A stretch of DNA of 51,629 nt, from NCBI GenBank assembly GCA_027491255.1, contig JAIXWM010000130.1, positions 1-51,629 of the forward strand. Reading direction: 5' to 3'. The first letter of the stretch is position 1; the number at the start of each line of letters is the position of its first letter. The notes beneath the pieces were generated by a model. That model was not told the DNA's origin. It worked only from the letters and a program-made list of their open reading frames with translations, and did not search any database. Origin of the DNA: Rubrivivax sp. GTDB taxonomy: Bacteria > Pseudomonadota > Gammaproteobacteria > Burkholderiales > Burkholderiaceae_C. Shown piece after piece: positions 25,518 to 34,636 of this stretch. Both the position numbers and the translations under genes were made by a program.

Positions 25518-25790
25518 TCAGCGCCGACGCGGCGCGCCGGCGGATCCGGCAGCCGAAACCGGGCCGCGGCGCTCCAGGTGCCGGAAGGTGATCCGGCCCT
25601 TGGTCAAGTCGTAGGGCGACAGCTCCAGCGACACGTTGTCGCCGGCCAGGATGCGGATGTGGTGCTTGCGCATCTTGCCGCCGGTGTAGGCCACCAGCTG
25701 GTGGCCGTTTTCCAGCGTCACGCGAAAGCGGGAATCAGGCAGCACCTCGTTGACGGTGCCGTGCATTTCGATCAATTCTTCTTTGGCCAT
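25518..25790 (-). CDS. infA: Translation initiation factor IF-1
   Basis: This is IF-1, the S1-fold factor that occupies the ribosomal A site during initiation. The canonical start [11 protein letters not shown] and core [32 protein letters not shown] and [14 protein letters not shown] are all present. At 90 residues it has about 15 extra C-terminal residues ([21 protein letters not shown] tail) compared with the 72-residue form. That suggests the second, non-ribosomal-cluster infA copy found in betaproteobacteria. No clear Shine-Dalgarno site precedes the ATG. An upstream small ORF overlaps its first codons. Confidence 0.97.
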   Translation of the reverse strand: MAKEELIEMHGTVNEVLPDSRFRVTLENGHQLVAYTGGKMRKHHIRILAGDNVSLELSPYDLTKGRITFRHLERRGPVSAAGSAGAPRRR

Positions 25791-25987
25791 GGGGAGGGCC
25801 GCCTTGCAGCGGCAGTTGGGTTCATGGGTGCGCTGCAGTCCACGGGTGTCGGAACGGGCCCGATGTCCACGCGCGCAGAAACGGAGTTGCTGCCGATCCA
25901 GGCAAGGCCTTCGGCGCTTGCGTGACGTGCAGCTTCCTCGCTGGAGTTGAACAAGGGCAGCAGGCGCAGCACGCGATCATGCGTCAT
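25772..25987 (-). CDS. Possible small protein (71 aa) overlapping infA start
   Basis: This is an unrecognised ORF of 71 residues starting [20 protein letters not shown]. It ends 19 nt inside infA in another frame. Third codon positions in its first two thirds are mostly G or C with common codons, which looks coding-like. It has no strong ribosome-binding site and no family that I recognise. It could be a regulatory upstream ORF whose translation reaches the infA start, or a chance frame. The reading frame continues upstream to 26398, but that part does not look like protein. Confidence 0.3.
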   Translation of the reverse strand: MTHDRVLRLLPLFNSSEEAARHASAEGLAWIGSNSVSARVDIGPVPTPVDCSAPMNPTAAARRPSPWPKKN

Positions 25988-26552
25988 GCTGCCGCGACCC
26001 GAGCGGATGGAGACCGACGCCGCGTAGCGGCCGCAGACGGCCGGACGGGTCAAGGGGGAGACGAGATACTTCCCGACTTGGAAAGGAATGGAGATAGGAA
26101 CTTTCTCTGGCCTGCATTGCAGATGGCAGATGGCCGGCCTGTGTGGCAACAAGGCGTGCACGGCAACACGCGAGATGCGGTAAAGCGACCCGGGCACCAG
26201 ATTCGCGGCATCATCTGCCGCAGGTGCGAGAGCACTGCTGCGAACCGGCCCGGAAGACCGGAATCCACCGCTCGAGGAGTGGGGGGCGAGGCCCGCTCGC
26301 GGCCCCGACGCGACCCCGAAACAGGCACCGCGAATAAAGCCGTGCAGCAGAGGGACGCTGAAGTGGTGAGTGTACGCCTTGCGGGGCACTGCGCGCAATG
26401 TCGGCGCAACATTCTTTGATCATCCGCGCCATGCCATGCGCCCCGAACCCGCCGGGCGGGCCCTGCCCCAGGCCGCCGCGGCTTCTTCGTCTCGATGTTC
26501 TGGCGTCAAAATCACCTCCTCTCGATACACACCAAAACGAAGGAGACTCCCC
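25791..26552. other. 762-bp region without a confident gene
   Basis: This is the divergent gap between infA (-) and the alpha/beta hydrolase (+). Apart from the weak 71-aa ORF near infA, no frame resembles a known protein. An AT-richer stretch around 26070-26140 may hold the infA promoter. No tRNA or clear RNA fold was recognised. Confidence 0.5.
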
Positions 26553-28685
26553 ATGCCCGTCACCCGGATGGCCCGGCTGCTGCTGGTGTCCTTGTCCCTG
26601 CTGGCCGCCGCGGCCACGCAGGCCCGCATCGTGCGCGTGGACATCGAACGCGTCGAACCCGCGTTCGAAGGCCGAAGCTTCGGCGCCACGGGCCCGTACG
26701 ACCGCCTGGTCGGTCGCGCCCACGGCGTGCTCGACCCGCGCCTGCCGGCCAATGCAGTGATCCAGGACATCGAACTCGCGCCACGCAATGCCCAGGGCCT
26801 GGTCGAGTACGTCACCGACATCGAGATCCTGCGCCCGCGCGAAGCCGCGCGCGGCAACGGCGTGGTCCTCGTGGACGTCGTCAATCGCGGCAACAAGCGC
26901 GCGATCGTGAACTACAACGCCGACGTTCCGACCGACATGGCCAGCGTCAACGGCCTGCGTTCGGCCGGCGACGGCTTCCTGATGTCCGAGGGCTACACCG
27001 TGGTCTGGTTCGGCTGGCAGGCCGACCTGGTCGCCGGCAGCGGGCGCGTGCGCCTGCAGGCCCCGGTGGCGCGCCAGGCCGACGGCTCGGCGCTCACGGG
27101 CGTCCTTCGCTCCGAGATCGTCGTCGCCGCGCCGGCGCGCAGCCTGCCGCTGTCGGCGGGCTGGTTCACGGGGCAGACCCACCACGCCTACGCCACGGTC
27201 TCGGTCGACCACACCACGCCGCTGGCCGATGGCTTCAAGCCGACGCTGACGGTGCGGGCCAAGGAGAACGCGCCCCGGGTCGAGGTGCCGGCCACGGCCT
27301 GGCGCTTCGCCGACTGCCCCGAAGGCCAGCCCGCTCGGCCCAGCGACACGCGCATCTGCCTGGACGGCGGCTTCCAGCCCGGCCGGCTGTACGAGCTGAT
27401 CTACCGCGCCCGCGACCCGATCGTGCTGGGCGTGGGTTTTGCCGCGCTGCGCGACGTCGGCGCCTTCCTGAAGTTCGAGCAGGCCGACGCCGCCGGCCAG
27501 CCCAACCCGGTGTGGCGTCCGGGGCAGAAGACCATCGTGCTGGGCACCTCGCAGAGCGGGCGCTTCATCCGCTCCTACCTGCACCTGGGCTTCAACCGCG
27601 ACGAGCAGGGCCGCACGGCCTTCGACGGCGCCAAGCCCCACATCGGCGGCGGCCTGATGCCGATGAACGTGCGCTTCGGGCATCCGGGCCGGGCCTGGGG
27701 CGACCAGATCGACCACCTCTACCAGGCCTATGACTTCCCTTTCCACTACGCCAACCTGAACGACCCGATCACCGGCCGGACCCAGGGCATTCTCGACCGC
27801 TGCACCGCCGACGGGACCTGCCCGCGCCTGTTCCACGTCGCCACCTCGCTCGAGATCTGGGAGGGCCGGCAGTCGCTCGGCCTGACCGACCCGCTCGGGC
27901 GCCGCGACGTGCCCGACCCGGCAAACGTGCGCACCTTCATCCTCGCCTCCACCCAGCACAGCGCGGCCCCGCTGCCGCTGCCCAAGGCGCCCCCCTTCGG
28001 CATGTGCGTGCAGCAGTCCAACCCCAACCCGCACCTGTGGGCGATGCGCGCCCTGCTGACCGAGCTGACGGCCTGGGTGCGCGACGGCAAGGCGCCGCCG
28101 CCGAGCGTGGTGCCGCGCATCGCGGACGGCACGCTCGTCGCGCCCAACCAGGCGCGCATCCCGGCGATACCGGCGACGAACTACGGCGGCGTGCCCCGCC
28201 CGGCGCTGCGCTACCTGGCCAACCACAACCCGCTGCAGGTCTTCGATTTCGGCCCGCAGTACCGGGCCGGCGATTCCAGCGGCGTGATCACGATCGAGCC
28301 GCCGCTGCAGGGCACACAGAGCTACGGCATCCTGGTGCCGCAGGCCGACGCCGACGGCGCCGACCTCGCCGGGCTGAAGTCGGTCTACCAGCAGGTGCCC
28401 GTCGGCAGCTACCTGGCCTGGAACGTCGGCCGCAAGGACCGTTTCGAGGACGGCTTCTGCATTTTCCAGGGCGCCTTCATCCCGTTCGCCCCGACGCGGG
28501 CCGAGCGCGAGGCGGCGGGCGACCCGCGCCCCTCGCTCGAGGAACGCTACCCGACGAAGGACAGCTACGTCACCGCGGTGCGGCGCGCGACCGACGCCCA
28601 GGTGGCGCAGCGCCTGCTGCTGGCGCGCGACGCCGAGCGCCTGGTGGGCGAGGCCGAGGACAAGGGCATCCGCACGGAGCCCTGA
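26553..28685 (+). CDS. Secreted alpha/beta hydrolase-domain protein
   Basis: This is a large predicted periplasmic or exported hydrolase of 710 residues. A Sec signal peptide (MPVTRMARLLLVSLSLLAAA, cleavage near AATQA) is followed by the N-terminal VRVDIERVEPAFEGRSFGATGPYDRL block. This layout is common in the uncharacterised 'alpha/beta hydrolase domain' family found in proteobacteria. The nucleophile elbow is probably GTSQSGRF with S333. Start at ATG 26553 after AAGGAGA; the frame extends upstream to 26370 without a signal peptide. It converges with the next hydrolase gene. The substrate is unknown; such proteins occur near catabolic genes. Confidence 0.87.
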   Translation: MPVTRMARLLLVSLSLLAAAATQARIVRVDIERVEPAFEGRSFGATGPYDRLVGRAHGVLDPRLPANAVIQDIELAPRNAQGLVEYVTDIEILRPREAARGNGVVLVDVVNRGNKRAIVNYNADVPTDMASVNGLRSAGDGFLMSEGYTVVWFGWQADLVAGSGRVRLQAPVARQADGSALTGVLRSEIVVAAPARSLPLSAGWFTGQTHHAYATVSVDHTTPLADGFKPTLTVRAKENAPRVEVPATAWRFADCPEGQPARPSDTRICLDGGFQPGRLYELIYRARDPIVLGVGFAALRDVGAFLKFEQADAAGQPNPVWRPGQKTIVLGTSQSGRFIRSYLHLGFNRDEQGRTAFDGAKPHIGGGLMPMNVRFGHPGRAWGDQIDHLYQAYDFPFHYANLNDPITGRTQGILDRCTADGTCPRLFHVATSLEIWEGRQSLGLTDPLGRRDVPDPANVRTFILASTQHSAAPLPLPKAPPFGMCVQQSNPNPHLWAMRALLTELTAWVRDGKAPPPSVVPRIADGTLVAPNQARIPAIPATNYGGVPRPALRYLANHNPLQVFDFGPQYRAGDSSGVITIEPPLQGTQSYGILVPQADADGADLAGLKSVYQQVPVGSYLAWNVGRKDRFEDGFCIFQGAFIPFAPTRAEREAAGDPRPSLEERYPTKDSYVTAVRRATDAQVAQRLLLARDAERLVGEAEDKGIRTEP

Positions 28686-28800
28686 ACCCCAGCGGCTGCA
28701 GCCGAGGGCCTTGCGCTCCATCCTCCCGGGTGGGGCAGGGGCAGGCAGGAGTGGGATGCGCGCCAGGACATCGGCGCCGCCCTTCCTGCCAACCCCTGTG

Positions 28801-28830
28801 CCTCGGGCGTGGGGGGCTGAAGGCCCGAGG
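28801..28830. terminator. Hairpin in convergent gap
   Basis: An 8-bp inverted repeat CCTCGGGC/GCCCGAGG with a 14-nt loop lies between two convergent hydrolase genes. It has no clear T-tract. It may act as a bidirectional terminator. Confidence 0.35.
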
Positions 28831-28863
28831 CCTGCCCGCGGTTCACGGGCACGCGGCGCCGCC

Positions 28864-29856
28864 TCAGCGCGCGAAGCCGTGGCGCACGAACCACGCCTGC
28901 ACCAGGGCCGCCACCGCATCCTGGTTGCGGTCCATCATCAACATGTGCGAGTTGCCGGCCAGGCCCTGGGCGGGCAGCTCGACCTCGTCGACACGCACAC
29001 CGCTGTCGCGCAGCGCGTCGCGGTAGCCGGCCAGGCCCTGCCGGATGCGCGCCCAGGTGCCGTGACCCTCGAAGTGGTCGCCCCAGACGAAGAGGTGCGG
29101 GATGTCGGTCAGGCGCGCGAGTTCGTGCGCGGTCGGCTCGGGAAAGCCCGAGGGCTCGAGCGCAACGATGGCCGCCACGCGCCCGGGCTGCGTGAGCGCC
29201 ATCCTGAACGCGAAGTTGCAACCCTGGCTGTGCGCAATCACGGCAAAAGGCCCGTGCGCCGCAGCCAGGGCGTCGTAGGCCGCCTGGGTGGCGGCGTCGT
29301 TGCCGGCCCATCGCGGCACCGACTGCTTCATGAAGGCATCGAAGGCCGCGACCGGGAACTGCTGTCCGGGGCTGGCGGCGCTGGCGCCCGCGCTGCCCCG
29401 CCACGAGCCTGGCGGGCCGATGCGGAACAGCTCCCAGGCCTCGGCCTTGGTGCGGAACAGCGGCTCACCGGCGAAGAACTCGGGGCTGCGCGCCCAGGAG
29501 GCCCGGCCGCGCTCGACCGCGTCGGCGACGAACACGTCGTGCCCGGCCTCCAGGAAGCGACGCTGCCAGCCCGGCCGGCCGTCAGGCGTGGTCTCCCAGC
29601 ACACGCCGCACAGGCCACCGCCGTGCATCAGCAGCAGCGGCTGGCGCGCGCGCGGCGCTGCCAGCCGCACGTACTGCACGTACATTTGCCCGATCTCGAA
29701 GCTGCCGTTCGGGTCCACCCGCACCGGCGGGTTGCCAGGCGAGAACACGACCTCGCGCGCCGGCAGGCCCTGCAGGTGGGCCTCGCGGCCGCCGATGTGG
29801 AAGCTGCCGATGTCGCGCACCTGCAGCACGGGGGGGTCGTCGCGGGGCGGGTTCAT
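28864..29856 (-). CDS. Alpha/beta hydrolase
   Basis: This is a 330-residue alpha/beta-hydrolase-fold protein. The oxyanion-hole motif HGGGLCG is at about 78-84. The nucleophile is S210 in VIAHSQGCNFA, the acid candidate is in FVWGDHFEGHG, and the histidine lies in GNSHMLMMDRN near residue 305. No signal peptide is evident in the form starting at ATG 29856. The frame continues to 30075 but that part is low-complexity. It converges with the exported hydrolase and is divergent from the MDR gene. Probably an esterase; substrate unknown. Confidence 0.88.
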   Translation of the reverse strand: MNPPRDDPPVLQVRDIGSFHIGGREAHLQGLPAREVVFSPGNPPVRVDPNGSFEIGQMYVQYVRLAAPRARQPLLLMHGGGLCGVCWETTPDGRPGWQRRFLEAGHDVFVADAVERGRASWARSPEFFAGEPLFRTKAEAWELFRIGPPGSWRGSAGASAASPGQQFPVAAFDAFMKQSVPRWAGNDAATQAAYDALAAAHGPFAVIAHSQGCNFAFRMALTQPGRVAAIVALEPSGFPEPTAHELARLTDIPHLFVWGDHFEGHGTWARIRQGLAGYRDALRDSGVRVDEVELPAQGLAGNSHMLMMDRNQDAVAALVQAWFVRHGFAR

Positions 29857-29932
29857 CGTCAGGATTCTGGCGCGGCGGCGGTACGCTCGCGCTTTTCCGC
29901 CCCCACCCGCCCCCACCCGCCCCGACACCGCC

Positions 29933-30991
29933 ATGCCCTGCGTGCCCACCCTGCCCCACCCGCCCCGCCAGGTCGAAGTCATCGACACCGATCCATCGCG
30001 CCCGCTCGGGGAGCGCCTGCGCGTGCGCGCCGTCGAGCGCCCGCCGCTGGGCGCCGGGCAGGTGCGCGTGGGCATGCTGGCGATGGCCGTGAACCCGGCC
30101 GACCTGCTGCAGCTCGACGGGCGCTACGGACTGCGCCCCAGCCTGCCCTACGTCGCCGGCCTCGAGGGCGTGGGCGTGGTGCTCGAGACCGCGCCCGATG
30201 TGACCGACCTGGAGGTGGGGGCGCGCGTGCTGCCACTGGCCGCCGGCGGCTTCTGGGCCGACGAGCGCGTGCTGCACCGGCGCGCGCTCGTGCCGCTGGA
30301 TGCGGGCACCGACGCGCTGCAGCAGGCCATGCTCTGCGCCAACCCTGCCACGGCCTGGGTGCTGCTGCGTCACCTCGTGCCGCTGGAGCCGGGCGACTGG
30401 GTGCTGCAGAACGCCGCCAACTCTGCCGTCGGCCAATGCGTGCGCCAGCTCGCGCCCGCGCTCGGGCTGCGCGTGCTGAACGTCGTGCGCCGCGCGCAAG
30501 CCGTGCCCGCCGAAGCCGCGCAGGACCCGGCCTGGGTCGTCGACACGTCCGGCGACAGCCACACGCTGAAGGCCGGGCTGGCGCGCGCACGCGCGGCGGT
30601 CGCGCCGGGGCGGGCGGTGCTGGCGCTCGACGCCCTCGGCGGCCAGGCCACCGGCGGGCTCGCGGCAGCGCTCGACGACGGCGGCCGGGTCGTGGTCTAC
30701 GGCCTGATGAGCGGCGAGCCGAGCGTGCTGCCGGCCCACGATCTCGTCTTCCGTGGCGTCACGGTCCAGGGCTTCTGGCTGGCGCGCTGGTTCGCCGACC
30801 CGGCACACCGCGCCCATGCGAAGGCGCTGTACCCGGAACTCGCGGCACAGCTCAGCGCGGGCGCGCTGCGCATGGCCGTCGACGCCGTGCACGAGCTCGC
30901 CGACGTGGCGGCCGCGGTGCAGGCCGCGGCCCGGCCGGCACGCACCGGCAAGGTGCTGTTGCGCGGGGCCTGGTGGGGCCGCCCGCTGTGA
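29933..30991 (+). CDS. MDR-family oxidoreductase, trans-2-enoyl-CoA-reductase/quinone-oxidoreductase-like
   Basis: This is a 352-residue zinc-independent medium-chain dehydrogenase/reductase. The N-terminal catalytic GroES-like domain has MAVNPADLLQLDGRYG followed by LPYVAGLEGVGVV, a pattern seen in mitochondrial-type trans-2-enoyl-CoA reductases and quinone oxidoreductases. The NADPH domain has VLQNAANSAVGQCVRQLA. Zinc-binding cysteines are absent. Start at ATG 29933; upstream in-frame extension into the divergent hydrolase is unlikely. A 10-bp tandem repeat (CCCCACCCGC twice, 29901-29920) lies just before it. It probably reduces an enoyl-CoA or enone. Confidence 0.88.
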   Translation: MPCVPTLPHPPRQVEVIDTDPSRPLGERLRVRAVERPPLGAGQVRVGMLAMAVNPADLLQLDGRYGLRPSLPYVAGLEGVGVVLETAPDVTDLEVGARVLPLAAGGFWADERVLHRRALVPLDAGTDALQQAMLCANPATAWVLLRHLVPLEPGDWVLQNAANSAVGQCVRQLAPALGLRVLNVVRRAQAVPAEAAQDPAWVVDTSGDSHTLKAGLARARAAVAPGRAVLALDALGGQATGGLAAALDDGGRVVVYGLMSGEPSVLPAHDLVFRGVTVQGFWLARWFADPAHRAHAKALYPELAAQLSAGALRMAVDAVHELADVAAAVQAAARPARTGKVLLRGAWWGRPL

Positions 30992-31472
30992 GGCTGTGGG
31001 CACGCTCCCTTCGAGGCCTTCGAAGGCTGAGCAGCTTTTGGTCCTGACTGTCGGGCAAGGGCGAGAAGCTCCCCGCCTGCTGGCCGCCGCAGCGCGCGTC
31101 CCTGCGCCTGCCCCTGCCCAGGAACCTCCCAAGCGGAGCCGGTTCCGGGGCACCTGCCGGCAGCGCCGTGCGCTGCATCGGTCCACCCAAGAACCACGAG
31201 ACGCAGCCCTGGCCTTCGGTCCTCCTCGCCTGGGAGACGAGGTATGGGGAACCAGGGAACGAATGCGTACCATTCGGGCCCTGCGGTTCCAGTGCGCCCG
31301 CCGATGGCGTCAACGGCGCTGCATGAGGCTCTGACCTCGCGGCATCGCAGCGGACCGCCGGCTGCAGCAGCGCACGCAGGCGCCGGAAAGCGGCACGTCC
31401 TGCCGGAATCCCGCATAGGGAAGGTCCGGTGCGTCCGCAGCCGGGCTCGCTGCTACCCTGCGCGACACCATC
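30992..31472. other. 481-bp gap upstream of the P450 gene
   Basis: No gene is supported here. It holds a 7-bp-arm palindrome CCTTCGA-GGCCT-TCGAAGG (31008-31026), followed soon by CTTTTGG, a possible terminator of the MDR gene. It also holds a long imperfect hairpin at 31248-31290. The rest is ordinary GC-rich sequence. The P450 promoter must lie here or upstream, but I cannot identify it. Confidence 0.6.
31248..31290. repeat. Long imperfect inverted repeat
   Basis: Nested arms pair across 43 bp: GGAACC with GGTTCC, AGGG with CCCT (2-nt bulge), and CGAATG with CATTCG, around the loop CGTAC. This gives 16 base pairs. It lies about 180 bp before the P450 gene. It could be an operator, an RNA hairpin or a remnant of an extragenic palindrome. 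Confidence 0.5.
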
Positions 31473-32693
31473 ATGACCATTGCCGACGCCCCCGTCTACG
31501 ACCCGAACGACGCCACGACACGGCGCAACCCCTTTCCGCTGTACGAGGCGCTGCAGGAGCGCGACCCGGTGCACTGGAGCCCGGCGCTGCGCTGCTGGAT
31601 CGTCACCCGCTACGAGGACGTGAAGTTCGTGACCTCGTCGTCGACGATGTCCTCCGACCGGCTGCGCCCCTTCTACAACGCGCTCAAGGACGAGCGCCGC
31701 GACATCCTGTCCGGCGTGATGCGCTACCTCGACCTGTGGCTGGTGTTCAAGGCCCCGCCCGAGCACACGCGGCTGCGCCGCATCCTGAACTCGGTGTTCT
31801 CGCCGCGCATGGTGCAAGCGCTCGAGCCCGGGGTGCGATCGACCTTCGAGCACATCCTCGCCGGGCTCGACGCGCAGGGCGAGATCGAGTTCATGAAGGA
31901 CCTGGCCGTGCTGCTGCCGGCCTACGTCATCCTGGACATGCTCGGGGTGCCGCGGGCCGACTTCGGCCGCATCAAGGCCTGGTCGGACGCGCTGCGCCTG
32001 TTCATCGGCACCGCGCAGGGCGAGGGCGACAAGTACCGGCGCGCGCGCGAGGGCGCCGACGGCATGTCGTCCTACTTCCGCGACCTCGTCGCGCAGCGCC
32101 GCGCCGCGCCGGGCGAGGACGTGATCAGCCGCATGATCGCCGCGCGCGACGAGGCCGGCGCCCTGAGCGAGGACGAACTCGTGGCCTGCTGCATGCTGTT
32201 CCTCTTCGGCGGGCACGAGACCACGACCAACCTGCTGGGCAGTGCCGTCGTCGCGCTGCTCGAGAACCCGGCGCAACGCGAGCGACTGCGCGCCGAGCCG
32301 GCGCTGATCACCTCCGCCGTCGAGGAGTGCCTGCGCTACGACGGGCCGAGCAACAGCATCGCGCGCGTCGTCGCGCAGGAGCACGAACTCGGCGGGCGCA
32401 CGCTGCGCCCGGGCGAGCGTGTGTTCGCGATGGTCAACGCCGCCAACCGCGACCCGCGCCAGTTCGAGCACCCGCACGCGCTGGACCTCGGACGTACGCC
32501 CAACCGCCACCTGACCTTCGGCCAGGGCCTGCACTTCTGCCTCGGCGCGCCGCTGGCGCGACTGGAAGCCCGGGTCGTGATCGGCAGCCTGGTCGAGCGC
32601 TTCCCGCGCATGCGCCCGGGCAGCGCCCCGGTGGAGTGGCTGGACGCGATGATCATGCGCGGCCCCGAGCGGCTGCCGCTGGTGCTGCAATGA
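31473..32693 (+). CDS. Cytochrome P450
   Basis: This is a soluble bacterial heme monooxygenase of 406 residues. The I-helix oxygen-activation motif is FGGHETTT (245-252), the ExxR motif is E285-x-x-R288, and the heme-binding loop is FGQGLHFCLG with cysteine ligand C356. The N-terminus has no membrane anchor. No ferredoxin or ferredoxin reductase gene lies in the window, so electron partners must come from elsewhere. It is followed 70 bp later by an acyl-CoA ligase and then a Bug receptor, suggesting hydroxylation of an acid that is imported and then activated with CoA. Only a weak ribosome-binding site precedes the ATG. Confidence 0.96.
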   Translation: MTIADAPVYDPNDATTRRNPFPLYEALQERDPVHWSPALRCWIVTRYEDVKFVTSSSTMSSDRLRPFYNALKDERRDILSGVMRYLDLWLVFKAPPEHTRLRRILNSVFSPRMVQALEPGVRSTFEHILAGLDAQGEIEFMKDLAVLLPAYVILDMLGVPRADFGRIKAWSDALRLFIGTAQGEGDKYRRAREGADGMSSYFRDLVAQRRAAPGEDVISRMIAARDEAGALSEDELVACCMLFLFGGHETTTNLLGSAVVALLENPAQRERLRAEPALITSAVEECLRYDGPSNSIARVVAQEHELGGRTLRPGERVFAMVNAANRDPRQFEHPHALDLGRTPNRHLTFGQGLHFCLGAPLARLEARVVIGSLVERFPRMRPGSAPVEWLDAMIMRGPERLPLVLQ

Positions 32694-32763
32694 GCCGCCT
32701 GCGGCACCCGCCGGCGGCCCGTCCCGCCGCGCCAGCATCACCCTTGCACGGCGGGCCCCTGCG

Positions 32764-34512
32764 ATGAGTCCGGCACTGCCCGAGACCCTGCACGCGGCCT
32801 TTGCCGACGCGCGCGCACGTGCGGGCGCCCTGCCCTTCCTGGCCGAGTCGGCCTGCAGCGGCGGGCGGGTCTGGAGCTTCGCGCAGGCGGGGCGCGAGGT
32901 CGACGCGCTGGCTGACGCCTACGCCGCGGCGGGCTGGGGCGCGGGCCACCGCGTCGCGCTTGGCGTGGGCAACCACCCGCGGCACTTCTTCCACTTTCTG
33001 GCGCTGAACCGGCTCGGCGCATCCATCGTTCCGCTGAACCCCGACCACCGCGGCGCCGAGATCCGGCATGCCTTGCGCCTGTCCGGCGCCGACCTGGTGG
33101 TGGCGCTGCCCGAGCGCGCCGGGGTGGTGGCCCAGGCGCTGGCGCAGGCCGGGGCCGAGGACGCAGCCCTGCGGGCCTTGCCCGTCGTCACGCTCGATCC
33201 AGGGGACGCGGCAGACCTGCCGGGCACAGCCAGGACAGCCGCAAGGGCTGAAGCGGCCGAGACGGACCTCCGGGCCGACACCGCACCGCCCGGCGGCCCC
33301 GGCACCGCTGCGGCACTGCTGCGCGCGGTGCTGCCGCGCGCCACGCCTTCGCCGCGCGCCGGCTCCGCAGGCACGCCCTGGCAACGCGAGGTCGCGATCC
33401 TCTTCACCTCCGGCACCTCGGGCCCGCCCAAGGGCTGTGTGCTGACGAACGAGTACGTGATGACCGCCGGCGCCTGGTACCGCGACCTCGGCGGCGCGCT
33501 GACGCTGCGCCCAGCGCAGGAGCGCTTGCTGAACCCGCTGCCGGTCTTCCACATGAACTGCGGCATGACGACGGTGGCCACGATGTGCCTGACCGACAAC
33601 TGCCTCGTGCTGCCCGACCGCTTCCACGCCAGCACCTGGTGGGAGGACTGCGTGCGCTCACGCGCCACGGCCATCCACTACCTGGGCATCATGCCGCCGG
33701 CCCTGTTCAAGCAAGGGCCATCGGACTGGGAGTCGCGCCACACCGTGCGCTTCGGTCTGGGCGCAGGCTGCGACCCGAGCCTGCACCCACAGGTCGAGGC
33801 GCGCTTCGGCTTCCCCTTCGTCGAAGTCTGGGGCATGACCGAGACCGGCCGCTTCCTCGCCAACCAGCACGAGCCGCGCCTGACGCATACGCGCGCCTTC
33901 GGGCGCGAGGCGCAGCCGCTGCAGGTGCGCGTGGTCGACGACGCCGACCGCGAGCTGCCCGACGGCAGCCCGGGCGAGCTGCTCGTGCGCGCGCGCGGCG
34001 CGGACCCGCGCCAGGGTTTCTTCAGCGGCTACCTCGACGACGAGGAAGCCACGCGCCAGGCCTGGCGCGGCGGCTGGTTCCACACCGGCGACGTCGTCAC
34101 GCGTGACGCCAGCGGCATGCTGTACTTCGTCGACCGGCGCAAGGACATGATCCGCCGCTCGGGCGAGAACATCTCGGCCGGCGAGGTCGAGGCCGTGCTC
34201 GCGGCACACCCGGCGGTGGCGCGCGTGGCGGTGCTGGCCGTGCCCGACGAGATGCGCGACGAGGAGGTGCTGGCCGTCGTCGTGCCCGCCGCCGGCCAGG
34301 CCGCCGACGAGGCCACGGCGCGCGCGCTGGCGCTGCGCTGCCGCGCCGAGCTGGCCTACTACAAGGCCCCGGCCTGGGTGGCCTTTCGCGCCGAGCTGCC
34401 GGTCACCGCCACCAACAAGCTGCAGAAGAACCGCATCTTTGGCCCCGGCGAGGACCCCCGCGCCGGGGCCTTCGACCTGCGCGCGCTGAAGACGCGCCCG
34501 GCAGACCGATGA
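32764..34512 (+). CDS. AMP-forming acyl-CoA synthetase/ligase
   Basis: This is a 582-residue adenylate-forming ligase that converts a carboxylic acid, ATP and CoA to acyl-CoA. The P-loop is LFTSGTSGPPKG (213-224), the A5 motif WGMTETG is near 357, and the A8 hinge region TGDVVTRDASG...DRRKDMIRRSGENIS is near 440-470. The catalytic lysine sits in TATNKLQKNRI. It resembles crotonobetaine/carnitine-CoA ligases and other CoA ligases. An Ala/Pro-rich insert at about 145-205 lies just before the P-loop and is unusual. It is in line with the P450 and Bug receptor genes. Confidence 0.94.
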   Translation: MSPALPETLHAAFADARARAGALPFLAESACSGGRVWSFAQAGREVDALADAYAAAGWGAGHRVALGVGNHPRHFFHFLALNRLGASIVPLNPDHRGAEIRHALRLSGADLVVALPERAGVVAQALAQAGAEDAALRALPVVTLDPGDAADLPGTARTAARAEAAETDLRADTAPPGGPGTAAALLRAVLPRATPSPRAGSAGTPWQREVAILFTSGTSGPPKGCVLTNEYVMTAGAWYRDLGGALTLRPAQERLLNPLPVFHMNCGMTTVATMCLTDNCLVLPDRFHASTWWEDCVRSRATAIHYLGIMPPALFKQGPSDWESRHTVRFGLGAGCDPSLHPQVEARFGFPFVEVWGMTETGRFLANQHEPRLTHTRAFGREAQPLQVRVVDDADRELPDGSPGELLVRARGADPRQGFFSGYLDDEEATRQAWRGGWFHTGDVVTRDASGMLYFVDRRKDMIRRSGENISAGEVEAVLAAHPAVARVAVLAVPDEMRDEEVLAVVVPAAGQAADEATARALALRCRAELAYYKAPAWVAFRAELPVTATNKLQKNRIFGPGEDPRAGAFDLRALKTRPADR

Positions 34513-34636
34513 CCCGCGGACGCGCTCGGGCAAGCCCGAAGGACTACGCTGGGCCGTTCAGGGGGGTGCCGTGCTGCGGTCACCCGCTCTCCACCACGTG
34601 CCCGACAACTTTCCCACCCCTCGAAGGAGACACCCG

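Noticed and set aside
26211..28919. 902-codon open frame on the minus strand
   Set aside because: It lies antisense to the exported hydrolase, is rich in R, H, G and A, and has no known motif. It is a typical shadow frame in GC-rich coding DNA.
29901..29920. 10-bp tandem repeat CCCCACCCGC, two copies
   Set aside because: It is too short and of simple composition; chance or slippage explains it.
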